A stretch of 33,362 nt of DNA from contig JAFGFB010000028.1 in the NCBI GenBank assembly GCA_016931315.1, forward strand, positions 1 through 33,362. The letters are read 5' to 3'. Numbering within the stretch: position 1 is the stretch's first letter; each line of letters begins with the position of its first letter. The stretch is from Anaerolineae bacterium. Its GTDB lineage: Bacteria; Chloroflexota; Anaerolineae; B4-G1; SLSP01. The position numbers were made by a program, and so were the translations under genes. Shown piece after piece: positions 8,983-16,345 of the stretch. The notes beneath the pieces are model-generated. The model made no database searches. It saw only the letters and a program-made list of their open reading frames with translations, and had not been told where the DNA came from.

Positions 8983-9939
8983 CTACAGGCTCACAACCAG
9001 TTTTGCCAACACAGTCCACAGATCGTCCGGCAGCGGGGCAGAGAACGTCATTTGCTCCCCCGTCACTGGATGAGTAAACGTCAACTCGCGTGCATGGAGA
9101 AACTGCCTTGGCGCCTCAAGCGGCTGTCGCCCTGGTCCGTAAATGGTATCCCCCACCAGGGGATAGCCTAACCACGAAAAATGCACACGAATCTGGTGCG
9201 TGCGTCCTGTCAGCAGGGTCACATCCACCAGCGTGAAGGGACGCCCTAGACCATCGCGCCACACCTGTGCTCCTTCCCAGCGCGTTCGCGCGGGTTTGCC
9301 ACTGTTGACCACCGCCATCCGTTGCCGGTGTACGGGATGCCGGGCAATAGGCGCATCAATGATGCCCTCCGCTTGCGGCAGTTGCCCAATCAGTAATGCC
9401 GTATACCGCTTGGTCACCGTGCGCCCCTTGAACTGTCGCTGCAGAGCACGAATTGCCGCTTCATGCCGGGCTACCACCAACACCCCCGAGGTGTCCTTAT
9501 CCAATCGGTGCACGATACCCGGACGCAGCGCTTCCGCCCTCGAAGTCTCGCCCATCAGCAAATCGGGGCAGCGCGCCAGTAGCGCATTCACCAGCGTGCC
9601 AGACGCATTCCCCGCCCCAGGATGGACGACCATTCCGGGAGCTTTGTTCACCACTACAATATCGGCATCTTCATAGAGAACGTCCAACGGCAGCGCTTCG
9701 GCTGCTACCGTGGGCAATACGGGGGCAGGCACGATCGCCGTCACAGCATCGCCAGAACGCACTTTGGTCGCAGCGCGCGCGGGATGTCCGTTCAAGGTGA
9801 CCTGCCCCGCTTCAATCAGGCGCTGCACCAGCGCCCGCGAAAGCTCTGGAAAAGCCGTCACCACGGCGCGATCTAACCGCTCGCCCGTCGTCGTCACCGT
9901 AAACGTCAACGGCGTCGCGAGTGGCTCAAGCTGCGCCAT
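8983..9939 (-). CDS. rluD: 23S rRNA pseudouridine synthase, RluA/RluD family
   Basis: This 318-residue enzyme has an S4 domain at about residues 18-65 (ERLDRAVVTAFPELSRALVQ). The RluA-family catalytic domain contains HRLDKDTSG at 144-152, with Asp147 as the expected nucleophile. TGRTHQIRVHFSWLGYPLVGD nearer the C-terminus is typical of the family. The track lists a 377-residue ORF, but its first 59 residues are hutI coding sequence read in another frame. ATG at 9939, with AGAAGGTG upstream, gives the standard protein. The start overlaps the end of hutI by 14 bases, implying translational coupling. The exact target uridines (RluD, RluC or RluA type) cannot be fixed from sequence alone. Confidence 0.95.
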   Translation of the reverse strand: MAQLEPLATPLTFTVTTTGERLDRAVVTAFPELSRALVQRLIEAGQVTLNGHPARAATKVRSGDAVTAIVPAPVLPTVAAEALPLDVLYEDADIVVVNKAPGMVVHPGAGNASGTLVNALLARCPDLLMGETSRAEALRPGIVHRLDKDTSGVLVVARHEAAIRALQRQFKGRTVTKRYTALLIGQLPQAEGIIDAPIARHPVHRQRMAVVNSGKPARTRWEGAQVWRDGLGRPFTLVDVTLLTGRTHQIRVHFSWLGYPLVGDTIYGPGRQPLEAPRQFLHARELTFTHPVTGEQMTFSAPLPDDLWTVLAKLVVSL

Positions 9940-11221
9940 AGACACCTTCTGCATCCACGACGACCCGCCCCGCCTTGAGCACCGCCGCCACGGGATTGGC
10001 GCCAAAACGATAACCCAGATGCCGGTAATCCGGCACATCGAGAAGCAGCACGTCCGCTGCATATCCCGGCGCCAGGCTACCCACCCTATCTCCCATTCCC
10101 AACGCAAAAGCTGCATTCAAAGTAGCAGCGACGAGCGCCTGCCCCGGTGTTAGTCGTAGATAGCGACAAGCCAGCGCAATCACAAAGGGCATAGACTCAT
10201 TCCAGGCGGTGCCGGGATTGCAATCAGATGCCAGCGCCAGCGCCGCACCCTCCGCCAGCAACGCCCGCGCCGGCGTGTACTCGTGATGCGCCAGGCCAAA
10301 GGGCGTGCACGGTAACGCTACTGCCACCGTCTTGGCTTTTCCTAACAGCGCAATCTCCTCCGGCGGCGTTGTCACCAGATGATCTGCCGAAAACGCGCCC
10401 AACTCCACCGCCAGCGAGGTTCCCCCCAGAGACTTGAACTCATCCACATGAATCTTGAGCGGGAAACCTAACGCCCGTGCCGCCTCCAGAATGCGCCGCG
10501 ATTGCGCCAGGTCAAAAGCGCCATCTTCACAAAACACATCGCAGAACGGCAAGCGGGGCAGCTGTAGTTCCCGCGCCTTCGCCACCACCGCCGGCAGCAT
10601 CTCTTGAACCACCAGGTCCACATAATCGTCCGCGCGTCCCTGATACTCCGCTGGAATCGCGTGCGCCCCCAAAAACGTCGGAACCAGGGTCACCGGATGG
10701 CTACGGTCCAGAGCTACAATCGCTTCCAGTTGCCGCAGCTCTGCCTGAGTGTCCAATCCGTATCCCGTCTTCACCTCGACCGTCGTCGCGCCGTGCGCCA
10801 GCATTCGGTCCAATCGGGGACGCGCCTCAGCGACCAACGCCTCCACCGAGGCGCCACGGGTCGCCCGCACGGTAGACATGATGCCGCCGCCCGCCGCCAT
10901 GATCTCCATATACGTCGCGCCCGCGATGCGCCGCTCAAACTCCACGGCGCGATCTCCCATCCAGATCAGGTGTGTATGCGGGTCCACAAAACCGGGGCAG
11001 AGAACCTTGCCCGAACAATCCATCTCGCGCGCGGCGCTGAAGCGCGCCCGCAAATCTGCCGTCGCCCCTACCGCCAGCACCTTTCCATCCTTGAGCGCCA
11101 GTGCACTATCCTCAATCAAGCCAACATCGCCCAGGGATTCACCCCGCTGTGGCTCGCCCGCGATAGGCGGCACCCCACACAGCTGAGTCGCCGAATGTAA
11201 CAGCAGATCAATATCGAGCAT
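9926..11221 (-). CDS. hutI: Imidazolonepropionase (histidine degradation)
   Basis: This 431-residue amidohydrolase opens the ring of 4-imidazolone-5-propanoate to N-formimino-glutamate, the third step of histidine catabolism. It shows the metal-binding motif PGFVDPHTHL, the substrate loop RIAGATYMEIMAAGGGI, KTGYGLD, HVDEF, and SDCNPGTAWNESMPF near the C-terminus, all characteristic of HutI. Length is near the family norm (about 400-430). AGGAGG stands five bases before the ATG. No hutH, hutU or hutG is visible nearby. The gene instead leads into rluD with a 14-base overlap, so it probably shares a transcript with rRNA-modification genes. Confidence 0.96.
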   Translation of the reverse strand: MLDIDLLLHSATQLCGVPPIAGEPQRGESLGDVGLIEDSALALKDGKVLAVGATADLRARFSAAREMDCSGKVLCPGFVDPHTHLIWMGDRAVEFERRIAGATYMEIMAAGGGIMSTVRATRGASVEALVAEARPRLDRMLAHGATTVEVKTGYGLDTQAELRQLEAIVALDRSHPVTLVPTFLGAHAIPAEYQGRADDYVDLVVQEMLPAVVAKARELQLPRLPFCDVFCEDGAFDLAQSRRILEAARALGFPLKIHVDEFKSLGGTSLAVELGAFSADHLVTTPPEEIALLGKAKTVAVALPCTPFGLAHHEYTPARALLAEGAALALASDCNPGTAWNESMPFVIALACRYLRLTPGQALVAATLNAAFALGMGDRVGSLAPGYAADVLLLDVPDYRHLGYRFGANPVAAVLKAGRVVVDAEGVYGAA

Positions 11222-11245
11222 AGAGTCCTCCTATGTTTGAACTCC

Positions 11246-11251
11246 ATTGTA
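11246..11251 (-). promoter_or_regulatory. Possible -10 box upstream of hutI
   Basis: TACAAT on the minus strand lies 24 bases before the hutI ATG. No good -35 box is at the right distance (TTTCAA is a poor match), so this is a weak promoter candidate only. Confidence 0.25.
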
Positions 11252-11287
11252 CATCAAGCCACGAATATTGAAACAACCCACTTTAGT

Positions 11288-11304
11288 CGCGATTTCAAAT
11301 CGCG
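11288..11304. repeat. 17-bp perfect palindrome upstream of hutI
   Basis: CGCGATTTCAAATCGCG is a perfect DNA palindrome around a central C. Its loop is too short for an RNA hairpin, so it reads as a protein-binding site or a short dispersed repeat. It is the only copy I see in the window. It lies in the 369-base gap between hutI and the transglycosylase gene, which also contains hairpin repeat A and a terminator but no gene. Confidence 0.4.
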
Positions 11305-11429
11305 CTCTCTCGTGGCATGCGCACTGCGCGCGCCGCGGTCCCCCCAAGCCCAACCAACACCTTCTCCAAAAGCAAAAAAACTACGATGGCAAACCTAGCT
11401 AGACGAACGGGCCTGTGGGCGATGCAAGA

Positions 11430-11502
11430 ATGCAGAGGGGTAGTTTTTTGTGATTTTTGCGGGCGCAGCCCGCAAAAATCACACCGGGGGAAGGTACAGA
11501 GG
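11430..11502. repeat. Hairpin repeat A (GTGATTTTT family)
   Basis: A perfect 15-bp stem, GTGATTTTTGCGGGC (11450-11464) and GCCCGCAAAAATCAC (11468-11482), closes on the loop GCA. The stem extends by one more T-A pair outside. ATGCAGAGG precedes it and CAGAGG follows, both shared with copy D. Copies B, C and D have the same outer stem and different inner stems. The short AGGGGTAGT-T6 tract before the stem also matches D. Confidence 0.85.
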
Positions 11503-11544
11503 TTTTTTCAAGCTATCTAGCCAGTTTTGCCACTATAGAAAAAA

Positions 11545-11569
11545 GAGCCAGGGTATCGTTCCCTGGCTC
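11545..11569 (-). terminator. Intrinsic terminator after the transglycosylase gene
   Basis: A 9-bp stem GAGCCAGGG/CCCTGGCTC with a 7-base loop is followed on the minus strand by six Ts. It lies 21 bases beyond the stop of the lytic transglycosylase gene. Confidence 0.85.
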
Positions 11570-11590
11570 AAAAGCTGGCATCGCAGAACA

Positions 11591-12430
11591 TCAAGGCACA
11601 AACCAGCCGTCCTGGCGCACCATGTAGAACCACAGCCCAACGCTATAAGGCTCACCCGCGTCATTGGTACATTGCGCAACAATCGCCGTTGGCAGGACGT
11701 CCTCAGGAATCAATGGATAACCTTCAGGAACCCAATTTACGTCACCAAACAGGAAAACATCTTCCCGGGTGGAATCTGCCACCCAAATCGGTCCACCAAT
11801 CTCCGGCGTCATGACTGCAAACATCGCGCGCCATTCCCCCTGCCCCCGCAACCCATGTCGCAATGCCACCGCATTAACATAATCGCGCAAAATCGTCGTA
11901 GCGAAGAATTTGGGTGCGCGATACATGATCTGATCCCACCCGCCGTTGTACGCCGCAAGTGCATTAAATACATCGCCGTTCCCCTGATGAATGACCGTCG
12001 CCAGAGTGCGGGTCCCCCAGAACAGATTGGTTGCAGGATTCAACAGTTCCGCACGGGACGGACGCCAGTAGAATTCAGGGACTTCACTTGGCATGATCTG
12101 CATCAAGCCCACCGAGCCTACCGGACCGATCGCCTGCGAATCCCCACGGGATTCCATCCACACGAGCGAGGCAAGAAAATCGGGGTCGAGACCGCGGCGT
12201 TCCGCTTCATCCAGAATCATGGGTCCCCACTGACGCACCTTTGGGCTCCAATAGGTCGAGAGTTCAGATACTGAAGCCGGGGCAAACGCGGTATCCGCGG
12301 TGAGCGTATCGGGTGATAGCGCCTCCACCGCCTCAGGTTCCGCAGGCTCATCCATGATCGGTGCAGCTGCCACATTGAACAACAACGAATAAAGGCCCAG
12401 CAACAACCATAAGCGGCGCAATTGCCTCAT
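11591..12430 (-). CDS. Secreted SLT-domain lytic transglycosylase
   Basis: This 279-residue protein has an N-terminal hydrophobic signal segment (LWLLLGLYSLLFNVAAA) and an acidic linker. A lysozyme-like SLT domain occupies about residues 70-190. Glu93 in WMESRGD is the catalytic acid. GSVGLMQIMP and ALAAYNGG are the other SLT signatures. The enzyme should cleave peptidoglycan to 1,6-anhydro-muropeptides outside the membrane. The C-terminal region of about 90 residues, including WVPEGYPLIP and a Trp-rich end, is not recognised and may bind the wall. ATG at 12430 has GAGGGAG upstream. The gene has its own promoter and terminator, so it is monocistronic. Confidence 0.93.
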   Translation of the reverse strand: MRQLRRLWLLLGLYSLLFNVAAAPIMDEPAEPEAVEALSPDTLTADTAFAPASVSELSTYWSPKVRQWGPMILDEAERRGLDPDFLASLVWMESRGDSQAIGPVGSVGLMQIMPSEVPEFYWRPSRAELLNPATNLFWGTRTLATVIHQGNGDVFNALAAYNGGWDQIMYRAPKFFATTILRDYVNAVALRHGLRGQGEWRAMFAVMTPEIGGPIWVADSTREDVFLFGDVNWVPEGYPLIPEDVLPTAIVAQCTNDAGEPYSVGLWFYMVRQDGWFVP

Positions 12431-12478
12431 GCACTCCCTCGTTTCAAGAGTAAGGATTTACTCACCCGCATACATGAT

Positions 12479-12506
12479 CTTATAGAGGAAAGTGCTATTT
12501 TGTCAA
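12479..12506 (-). promoter_or_regulatory. Promoter of the transglycosylase gene
   Basis: On the minus strand TTGACA and TATAAG are separated by 16 bases, about 50 bases before the ATG. The -35 box ends 17 bases from the edge of repeat B. Confidence 0.6.
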
Positions 12507-12523
12507 GCTCAAATCGAATTTGC

Positions 12524-12681
12524 GTGCGTTCCAAATCTAGGGCGACAATCTCAAGCGCTCCTAAGGGGCGTATAAAAAGTGATTTTTCGCGGCGGGGCAA
12601 AACCCCGCCGCGAAAAATCACCAAAAGAAAGGCATTTGCATGATAACGGGCTCGCTTTTTCCCCCAAGTCGAAACGCACCC
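12524..12681. repeat. Hairpin repeat B, full-length element with short terminal inverted repeats
   Basis: The element begins near GTGCGTTCC and ends GAAACGCACCC, so its ends are inverted. At its centre is a perfect 19-bp stem, GTGATTTTTCGCGGCGGGG (12579-12597) against CCCCGCCGCGAAAAATCAC (12603-12621), with loop CAAAA. It aligns with the reverse complement of copy C along most of its length: CCAAATCT, ACAATCTCAAGCGC, AGAAAGGCATT, GCATGATA, GCTTTTTCCCC. It fills most of the 374-base divergent gap between the transglycosylase and MFS genes. The rest of that gap holds the two promoters, and I see no gene. Confidence 0.85.
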
Positions 12682-12732
12682 TCGAATTTTTAACGCGACG
12701 TTTACCCGGAATTTATGCGGTCATTTACCCTA

Positions 12733-12760
12733 TTGACTGTTGGCTACCCACGATTATAGT
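12733..12760 (+). promoter_or_regulatory. Promoter of the MFS permease gene
   Basis: TTGACT and TATAGT are separated by 16 bases, 44 bases before the GTG start. This places transcription start in the divergent gap just right of repeat B. Confidence 0.55.
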
Positions 12761-12804
12761 ATGCCCCAAGAGATGATTAGCCTACCCGACCAAGGATCAT
12801 ACCC

Positions 12805-14091
12805 GTGAGAAGCCATCCATTAATGCTAACCTTACGTCGCCTGCGTGGCAACGCCCGCGGCTGTGTGCTCACCGAGCCACTTTGGGGAATCCCCTTCAAC
12901 CTCTATGCCCCCTATGCCTCCATCTACATGCTCGCCTTCGGCTTGAACGACCGGCAGATTGGCTTCCTCGCCAGCGTTGGCATGGCCATACAGGTCATCT
13001 GGACTTTGTTGAGTGGCGCCATCACCGATAAACTGGGCCGCAAACGCACAACCTTCCTCTTCGATTTCCTCGCCTGGAGCGTTCCCACCCTCATTTGGGC
13101 AGTCGCGCAGAACTACACCTATTTCCTGGTCGCCGCCATCGTCAACGCCACCTGGCGCGTCACGCACAATTCGTGGAACTGCCTGCTGGTCGAAGACACC
13201 GACCCCGACTTACTTGTGGACATCTACTCCTGGATTTACATCGCAGGGCTGTTAGCCGCCTTCGTCGCCCCAGCGACCGGACTTTTCGTGGGACGCTTTG
13301 GCCTGGTGCCCACGGTGCGCGCTTTGTACATCCTCGCTTTCGTGCTCATGACGGCGAAATTCATCATCCTCAACGCCATGGTTACCGAAACCCAACAGGG
13401 AATCGTGCGCATGCAGGAAACCCGACACCAGCACTTATTCAGCGTTTTGCAGGGCTCAGGTCCCGTGCTCCGGAAAATCTTCCACACACCCGCAACGCTC
13501 TACACCGGCGGTCTCATGATTCTGCTTAGCATTGCCAGCTCTATCCGCGGAACCTTCTGGTCCATTCTGGCAGCCGAAGAACTGCACATCAGCGCCAACT
13601 ACATCGCCCTTTATCCCTTCGTTCGCTCGATCATGATGCTCGTTTTCTTCTTCCTGGTCATGCCCCGCTTACGGCTATGGCAGGCACACAAACCCATGCT
13701 CTTCGGGCTCGCGGGCTTGATTATCAGCCAGATTATCCTCATCCTCACGCCGCCGGGAAACTACCTGATTTTGTTCCTCTCGACAGCCCTGGAAGGCTTT
13801 TCGGTTCCGGCAGCCTATACCATGCTCGATACTCTCACCGTGACCACGGTGAACGCCACTGAACGCGCCCGCACCATGGCGCTGCTCAACCTGGCAGTCA
13901 TTCTGGGGAGCTCGCCCTTCGGCTGGATTGGCGGCGAACTCTCGGCGCTCAACCGCCGCCTGCCCTTCGTTCTGATCACGGCGGTTTTCGTACTCAGCGG
14001 TCTCCTCACCTTTCTCGCCAGCCGTGCCGCAGCCCGTCGCGGCGGCAGCGATGCTGATGTCGGTGTCGCAGCGAGTCAATCCCCCTCCTAA
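12805..14091 (+). CDS. MFS permease
   Basis: This 428-residue polytopic membrane protein has roughly 11-12 predicted helices. The loop-2 signature of the major facilitator superfamily is LSGAITDKLGRKRTTFL near residues 70-86. A weaker second-half repeat follows a long central loop (TETQQGIVRMQETRHQH). Substrate is not predictable. The start is GTG at 12805 with AAGGA upstream; an ATG at 12823 is an alternative. It is a single-gene unit ending at a bidirectional terminator and facing the htrA gene. It differs clearly in sequence from the second MFS protein in this window. Confidence 0.88.
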   Translation: MRSHPLMLTLRRLRGNARGCVLTEPLWGIPFNLYAPYASIYMLAFGLNDRQIGFLASVGMAIQVIWTLLSGAITDKLGRKRTTFLFDFLAWSVPTLIWAVAQNYTYFLVAAIVNATWRVTHNSWNCLLVEDTDPDLLVDIYSWIYIAGLLAAFVAPATGLFVGRFGLVPTVRALYILAFVLMTAKFIILNAMVTETQQGIVRMQETRHQHLFSVLQGSGPVLRKIFHTPATLYTGGLMILLSIASSIRGTFWSILAAEELHISANYIALYPFVRSIMMLVFFFLVMPRLRLWQAHKPMLFGLAGLIISQIILILTPPGNYLILFLSTALEGFSVPAAYTMLDTLTVTTVNATERARTMALLNLAVILGSSPFGWIGGELSALNRRLPFVLITAVFVLSGLLTFLASRAAARRGGSDADVGVAASQSPS

Positions 14092-14124
14092 AACCCACTG
14101 CGCCAACAGATTGTGCTAACAAAA

Positions 14125-14156
14125 GACGGCTCAGGTATCATCATACCTGAGCCGTC
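14125..14156. terminator. Bidirectional terminator between MFS and htrA
   Basis: A perfect 14-bp stem GACGGCTCAGGTAT/ATACCTGAGCCGTC with a 4-base loop lies between two convergent genes. On the minus strand it is followed by TTTTG. Confidence 0.85.
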
Positions 14157-14188
14157 GTGCTGAAGCACACAGCCTACGGGCACATAGC

Positions 14189-15394
14189 CTACGGGCGCAT
14201 TCCCAACGTCAGAGAGAGCGTGATGGGTTCCTCACTGCGCAGCACTTTTACCGAAATAGTCTGCCCGGCACTGGCTTGGAAACTAAGGAAACTGTTGAGG
14301 TCAGCGAAACTATTGATCGGTTGATCATCCAACGCGACAATCAGATCCCCCCCCCGCCCCGAAGTTAGATCGGCGGCGATAAGTCCCGCCAAATCTCCTG
14401 GGCCGCCAAGAGTAATGCCGACCACATAAGCCCCCTGAATCTGCGGCAAGTTATAGAGTTCTTGCTCCGCCAGGGTGATTTCTCCATCAAAAGACACTCC
14501 CATATAGGGGTAAACGTAGCGCCCATCAGAAATCAGCCCCGGAACCACGCGCCTTATCGCAGCAGCAGGAATCGAGAAGCCCACCCCCGAGCCCGTGCCG
14601 GTCGTGCTTGCAATCGCGGCATTCACGCCTACCACCTCACCGTTGAGGTTCAGCAGTGGGCCGCCTGAGTTGCCGGGATTGATGGGCGCATCCGTTTGAA
14701 TGACCTCAGGCAGAGAGTAGGTGCTCCCTCCCATCGTCGTGCCGCGTTGCGATTGCAGGCTGCGCCCCAACCCGCTGATGATCCCCAGCGACATAGAACC
14801 CTGCTCGCCAAACGGATTGCCGATGGCGACCACGAACTGCCCCACCTCGAGCGCATCGCTCTGCGCCACCGCGAGCGGTTCAATCTCCTCTGGTAACGCC
14901 TCTACTTTGAGCACCGCCAGGTCGCTATCCGGATCGGCGCCGACCAGCGTCGCCAGCATCCGCTCCCCGTTGGAGAAGACCACCTCGTAAGACCGCCCGC
15001 CGGTGACAACATGATTGTTGGTGACAATGTAACCCTCACGAGTGTAGACAAAACCACTGCCACTACCGCTAGCGATATCACCGCTGCTCACAATAATATA
15101 GACCACAGCCGGGTTGGCTCTTGCATAGAGGCTAGTGAGTGTTTCCTCCAAATCGGTCTCGATGACCGGAGCAGGCGAATACGCTACCGGGGTCCGCTCG
15201 ACCTGAGCCAATCGCTCCGCTACAGCGGCATCCACCAACGCCTCGATTTCCTCGGCGCTCAACGCAGGTGACACCGGTTCCGTCGTTGCCACAGGAGTCT
15301 CTTGGGGCAGCTGCGGCGCAGTCGAAAGGCCGCATCCTAAAACCACCAGCAATAAAGGCGCCACCAACCATCGAACAAGCGCATTCCGTCGCAT
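14189..15394 (-). CDS. HtrA/DegP-type serine protease, lipoprotein
   Basis: This 401-residue protein is exported and probably lipid-anchored: the N-terminal helix ends in the lipobox LGCG with Cys21. After a Pro/Thr/Glu-rich linker comes a trypsin-like domain with the triad His128 (TNNHVV), Asp158 (DSDLAVL) and Ser243 (NPGNSGGP). One PDZ domain follows at about residues 295-400 (YPYMGVSF...GGDLIVALDDQPI). It should degrade or refold damaged proteins outside the membrane. Upstream on the same strand is a secreted helical-repeat protein, separated by a strong hairpin. Together they could form an envelope-stress unit. I prefer the generic HtrA name because paralogues are common. Confidence 0.95.
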   Translation of the reverse strand: MRRNALVRWLVAPLLLVVLGCGLSTAPQLPQETPVATTEPVSPALSAEEIEALVDAAVAERLAQVERTPVAYSPAPVIETDLEETLTSLYARANPAVVYIIVSSGDIASGSGSGFVYTREGYIVTNNHVVTGGRSYEVVFSNGERMLATLVGADPDSDLAVLKVEALPEEIEPLAVAQSDALEVGQFVVAIGNPFGEQGSMSLGIISGLGRSLQSQRGTTMGGSTYSLPEVIQTDAPINPGNSGGPLLNLNGEVVGVNAAIASTTGTGSGVGFSIPAAAIRRVVPGLISDGRYVYPYMGVSFDGEITLAEQELYNLPQIQGAYVVGITLGGPGDLAGLIAADLTSGRGGDLIVALDDQPINSFADLNSFLSFQASAGQTISVKVLRSEEPITLSLTLGMRP

Positions 15395-15457
15395 TACTTT
15401 TACCTCAAAAAGTCTTCATCACCAGCTCAGAAACCCACATTCCCGGGCTTGAGCACA

Positions 15458-15493
15458 GTTGGAGGCAGCGCTCGTGTCGGCGCTGCCTCCAAC
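15458..15493. terminator. Strong hairpin between the helical-repeat protein gene and htrA
   Basis: A perfect 14-bp stem GTTGGAGGCAGCGC/GCGCTGCCTCCAAC with an 8-base loop begins nine bases past the stop of the upstream gene. No T tract follows on the minus strand, so it may be a partial terminator or an mRNA stabiliser that sets the ratio of the two products. Confidence 0.55.
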
Positions 15494-15502
15494 ATTTTCC
15501 GA

Positions 15503-16171
15503 CTAGAAGCGATTGGACCCTAACATGCCCCGCATGTTGTAACTATTGTTCTGCAGCGTATCATCATCGGTATCAGAATCCAGTTCGGGCGCCAATCCGC
15601 CAAAGCGCCCAGGAGCACCCCGCATAGGTCGCCCAGAAGCGCGCGACCTGGGGAAGAGTTGCATATAGAAAGCCTTGTCTTTCAGCGTATCCACCTGCTC
15701 CTGAGTGACGACACCATCTGCAACAGCCTGCTCCAGTGCCGCCTCAACAGCCACCTGCAAACGCTCCTGGAGGGCATCCCGATCCAAATCGAGTTCCTCC
15801 AACCACTCAGCCAGGGTCTTTTCATTAAGCTCTGCCAGTTCGATGCCTAATGCCTCCGCCAACAAGGTCTGGCGGTCGAGATATGGCGCTACCAACATGC
15901 GTAGCCGCAGTTGATCGTATTGTTCCTGCGTGATCAGCCCTTGGTCAAGCGCCTGGTCCAAAGCGCGGGCATGAGCTGCTTCTTGCGCAGACTGCAAATC
16001 CTCCACGGTGATTCCGAGTTCCTCGGCGAGCAGTGCCTCACGGTCTATGCCACCACGGCCAAACCAATCGCCACCGCCATGCGCGCTGACCACGCCTACC
16101 ACACCTGCAGAAAGCGCCATCACCAACGCCACGACCAGACCACGTTTCCACCATTTGTTTTTGAACATCAT
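15503..16171 (-). CDS. Secreted helical-repeat protein (DUF2680/YckD-like)
   Basis: This 222-residue protein has a clear signal peptide (RGLVVALVMALSAGVVGVVSAHG). Two related helical units follow: DREALLAEELGITVEDL...GLITQEQYDQL and DRQTLLAEALGIELAEL...GVVTQEQVDTL. The pattern LAEELGIT followed by a TQEQxDxL helix is shared with extracytoplasmic DUF2680-type proteins of unknown function. The C-terminal 40 residues are Gly/Arg- and then Asp/Asn-rich and probably disordered. AGGAGG lies four bases before the ATG; a second ATG follows directly. The upstream region carries an 11-bp direct repeat at the -35 position, suggesting control by a response regulator. The gene precedes htrA. Confidence 0.8.
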   Translation of the reverse strand: MMFKNKWWKRGLVVALVMALSAGVVGVVSAHGGGDWFGRGGIDREALLAEELGITVEDLQSAQEAAHARALDQALDQGLITQEQYDQLRLRMLVAPYLDRQTLLAEALGIELAELNEKTLAEWLEELDLDRDALQERLQVAVEAALEQAVADGVVTQEQVDTLKDKAFYMQLFPRSRASGRPMRGAPGRFGGLAPELDSDTDDDTLQNNSYNMRGMLGSNRF

Positions 16172-16233
16172 CGTACCTCCTGCTAATAGTGAGCTATCCC
16201 AGGAAGGAATATCTATCCTTTCCTGATGCTCTG

Positions 16234-16260
16234 AGTGTATCAGGAACTTGTTAGGAAGTT
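16234..16260 (-). promoter_or_regulatory. Candidate activator site (11-bp direct repeat) with -10 box
   Basis: Read on the minus strand, AACTTCCTAAC and AAGTTCCTGAT follow each other directly with an 11-bp period (8 of 11 identical). They run into TACACT, a -10-like box preceded by TGA. There is no -35 box. Tandem 11-bp half-sites at the -35 position are typical of OmpR/PhoB-family activators; which regulator binds is unknown. Confidence 0.4.
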
Positions 16261-16345
16261 ATTAAGCCTTGACGAGAAAGAGAAATGGATCTTCCAGATT
16301 CAACTCGGCAAAACAAGGGCAGCGTTAAACGCACATACAAACCAC

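Noticed and set aside
9940-10116. N-terminal extension of rluD in the ORF track
   Set aside because: These 59 residues are hutI coding sequence in another frame, have no family resemblance, and a good ribosome site precedes ATG 9939.
10604-11200. Plus-strand 198-residue ORF opposite hutI
   Set aside because: Shadow of hutI with biased composition and no domain.
11430-12681. Repeats A and B considered as a CRISPR array or transcription terminators
   Set aside because: Copies are far apart and not in tandem with spacers. They mostly lack T tracts and lie upstream of genes, not downstream.
12422-12776. Small ORFs overlapping repeat B (73, 65 and 65 residues)
   Set aside because: They run through the palindrome on both strands, which gives artificial frames; there is no ribosome site or protein-like composition.
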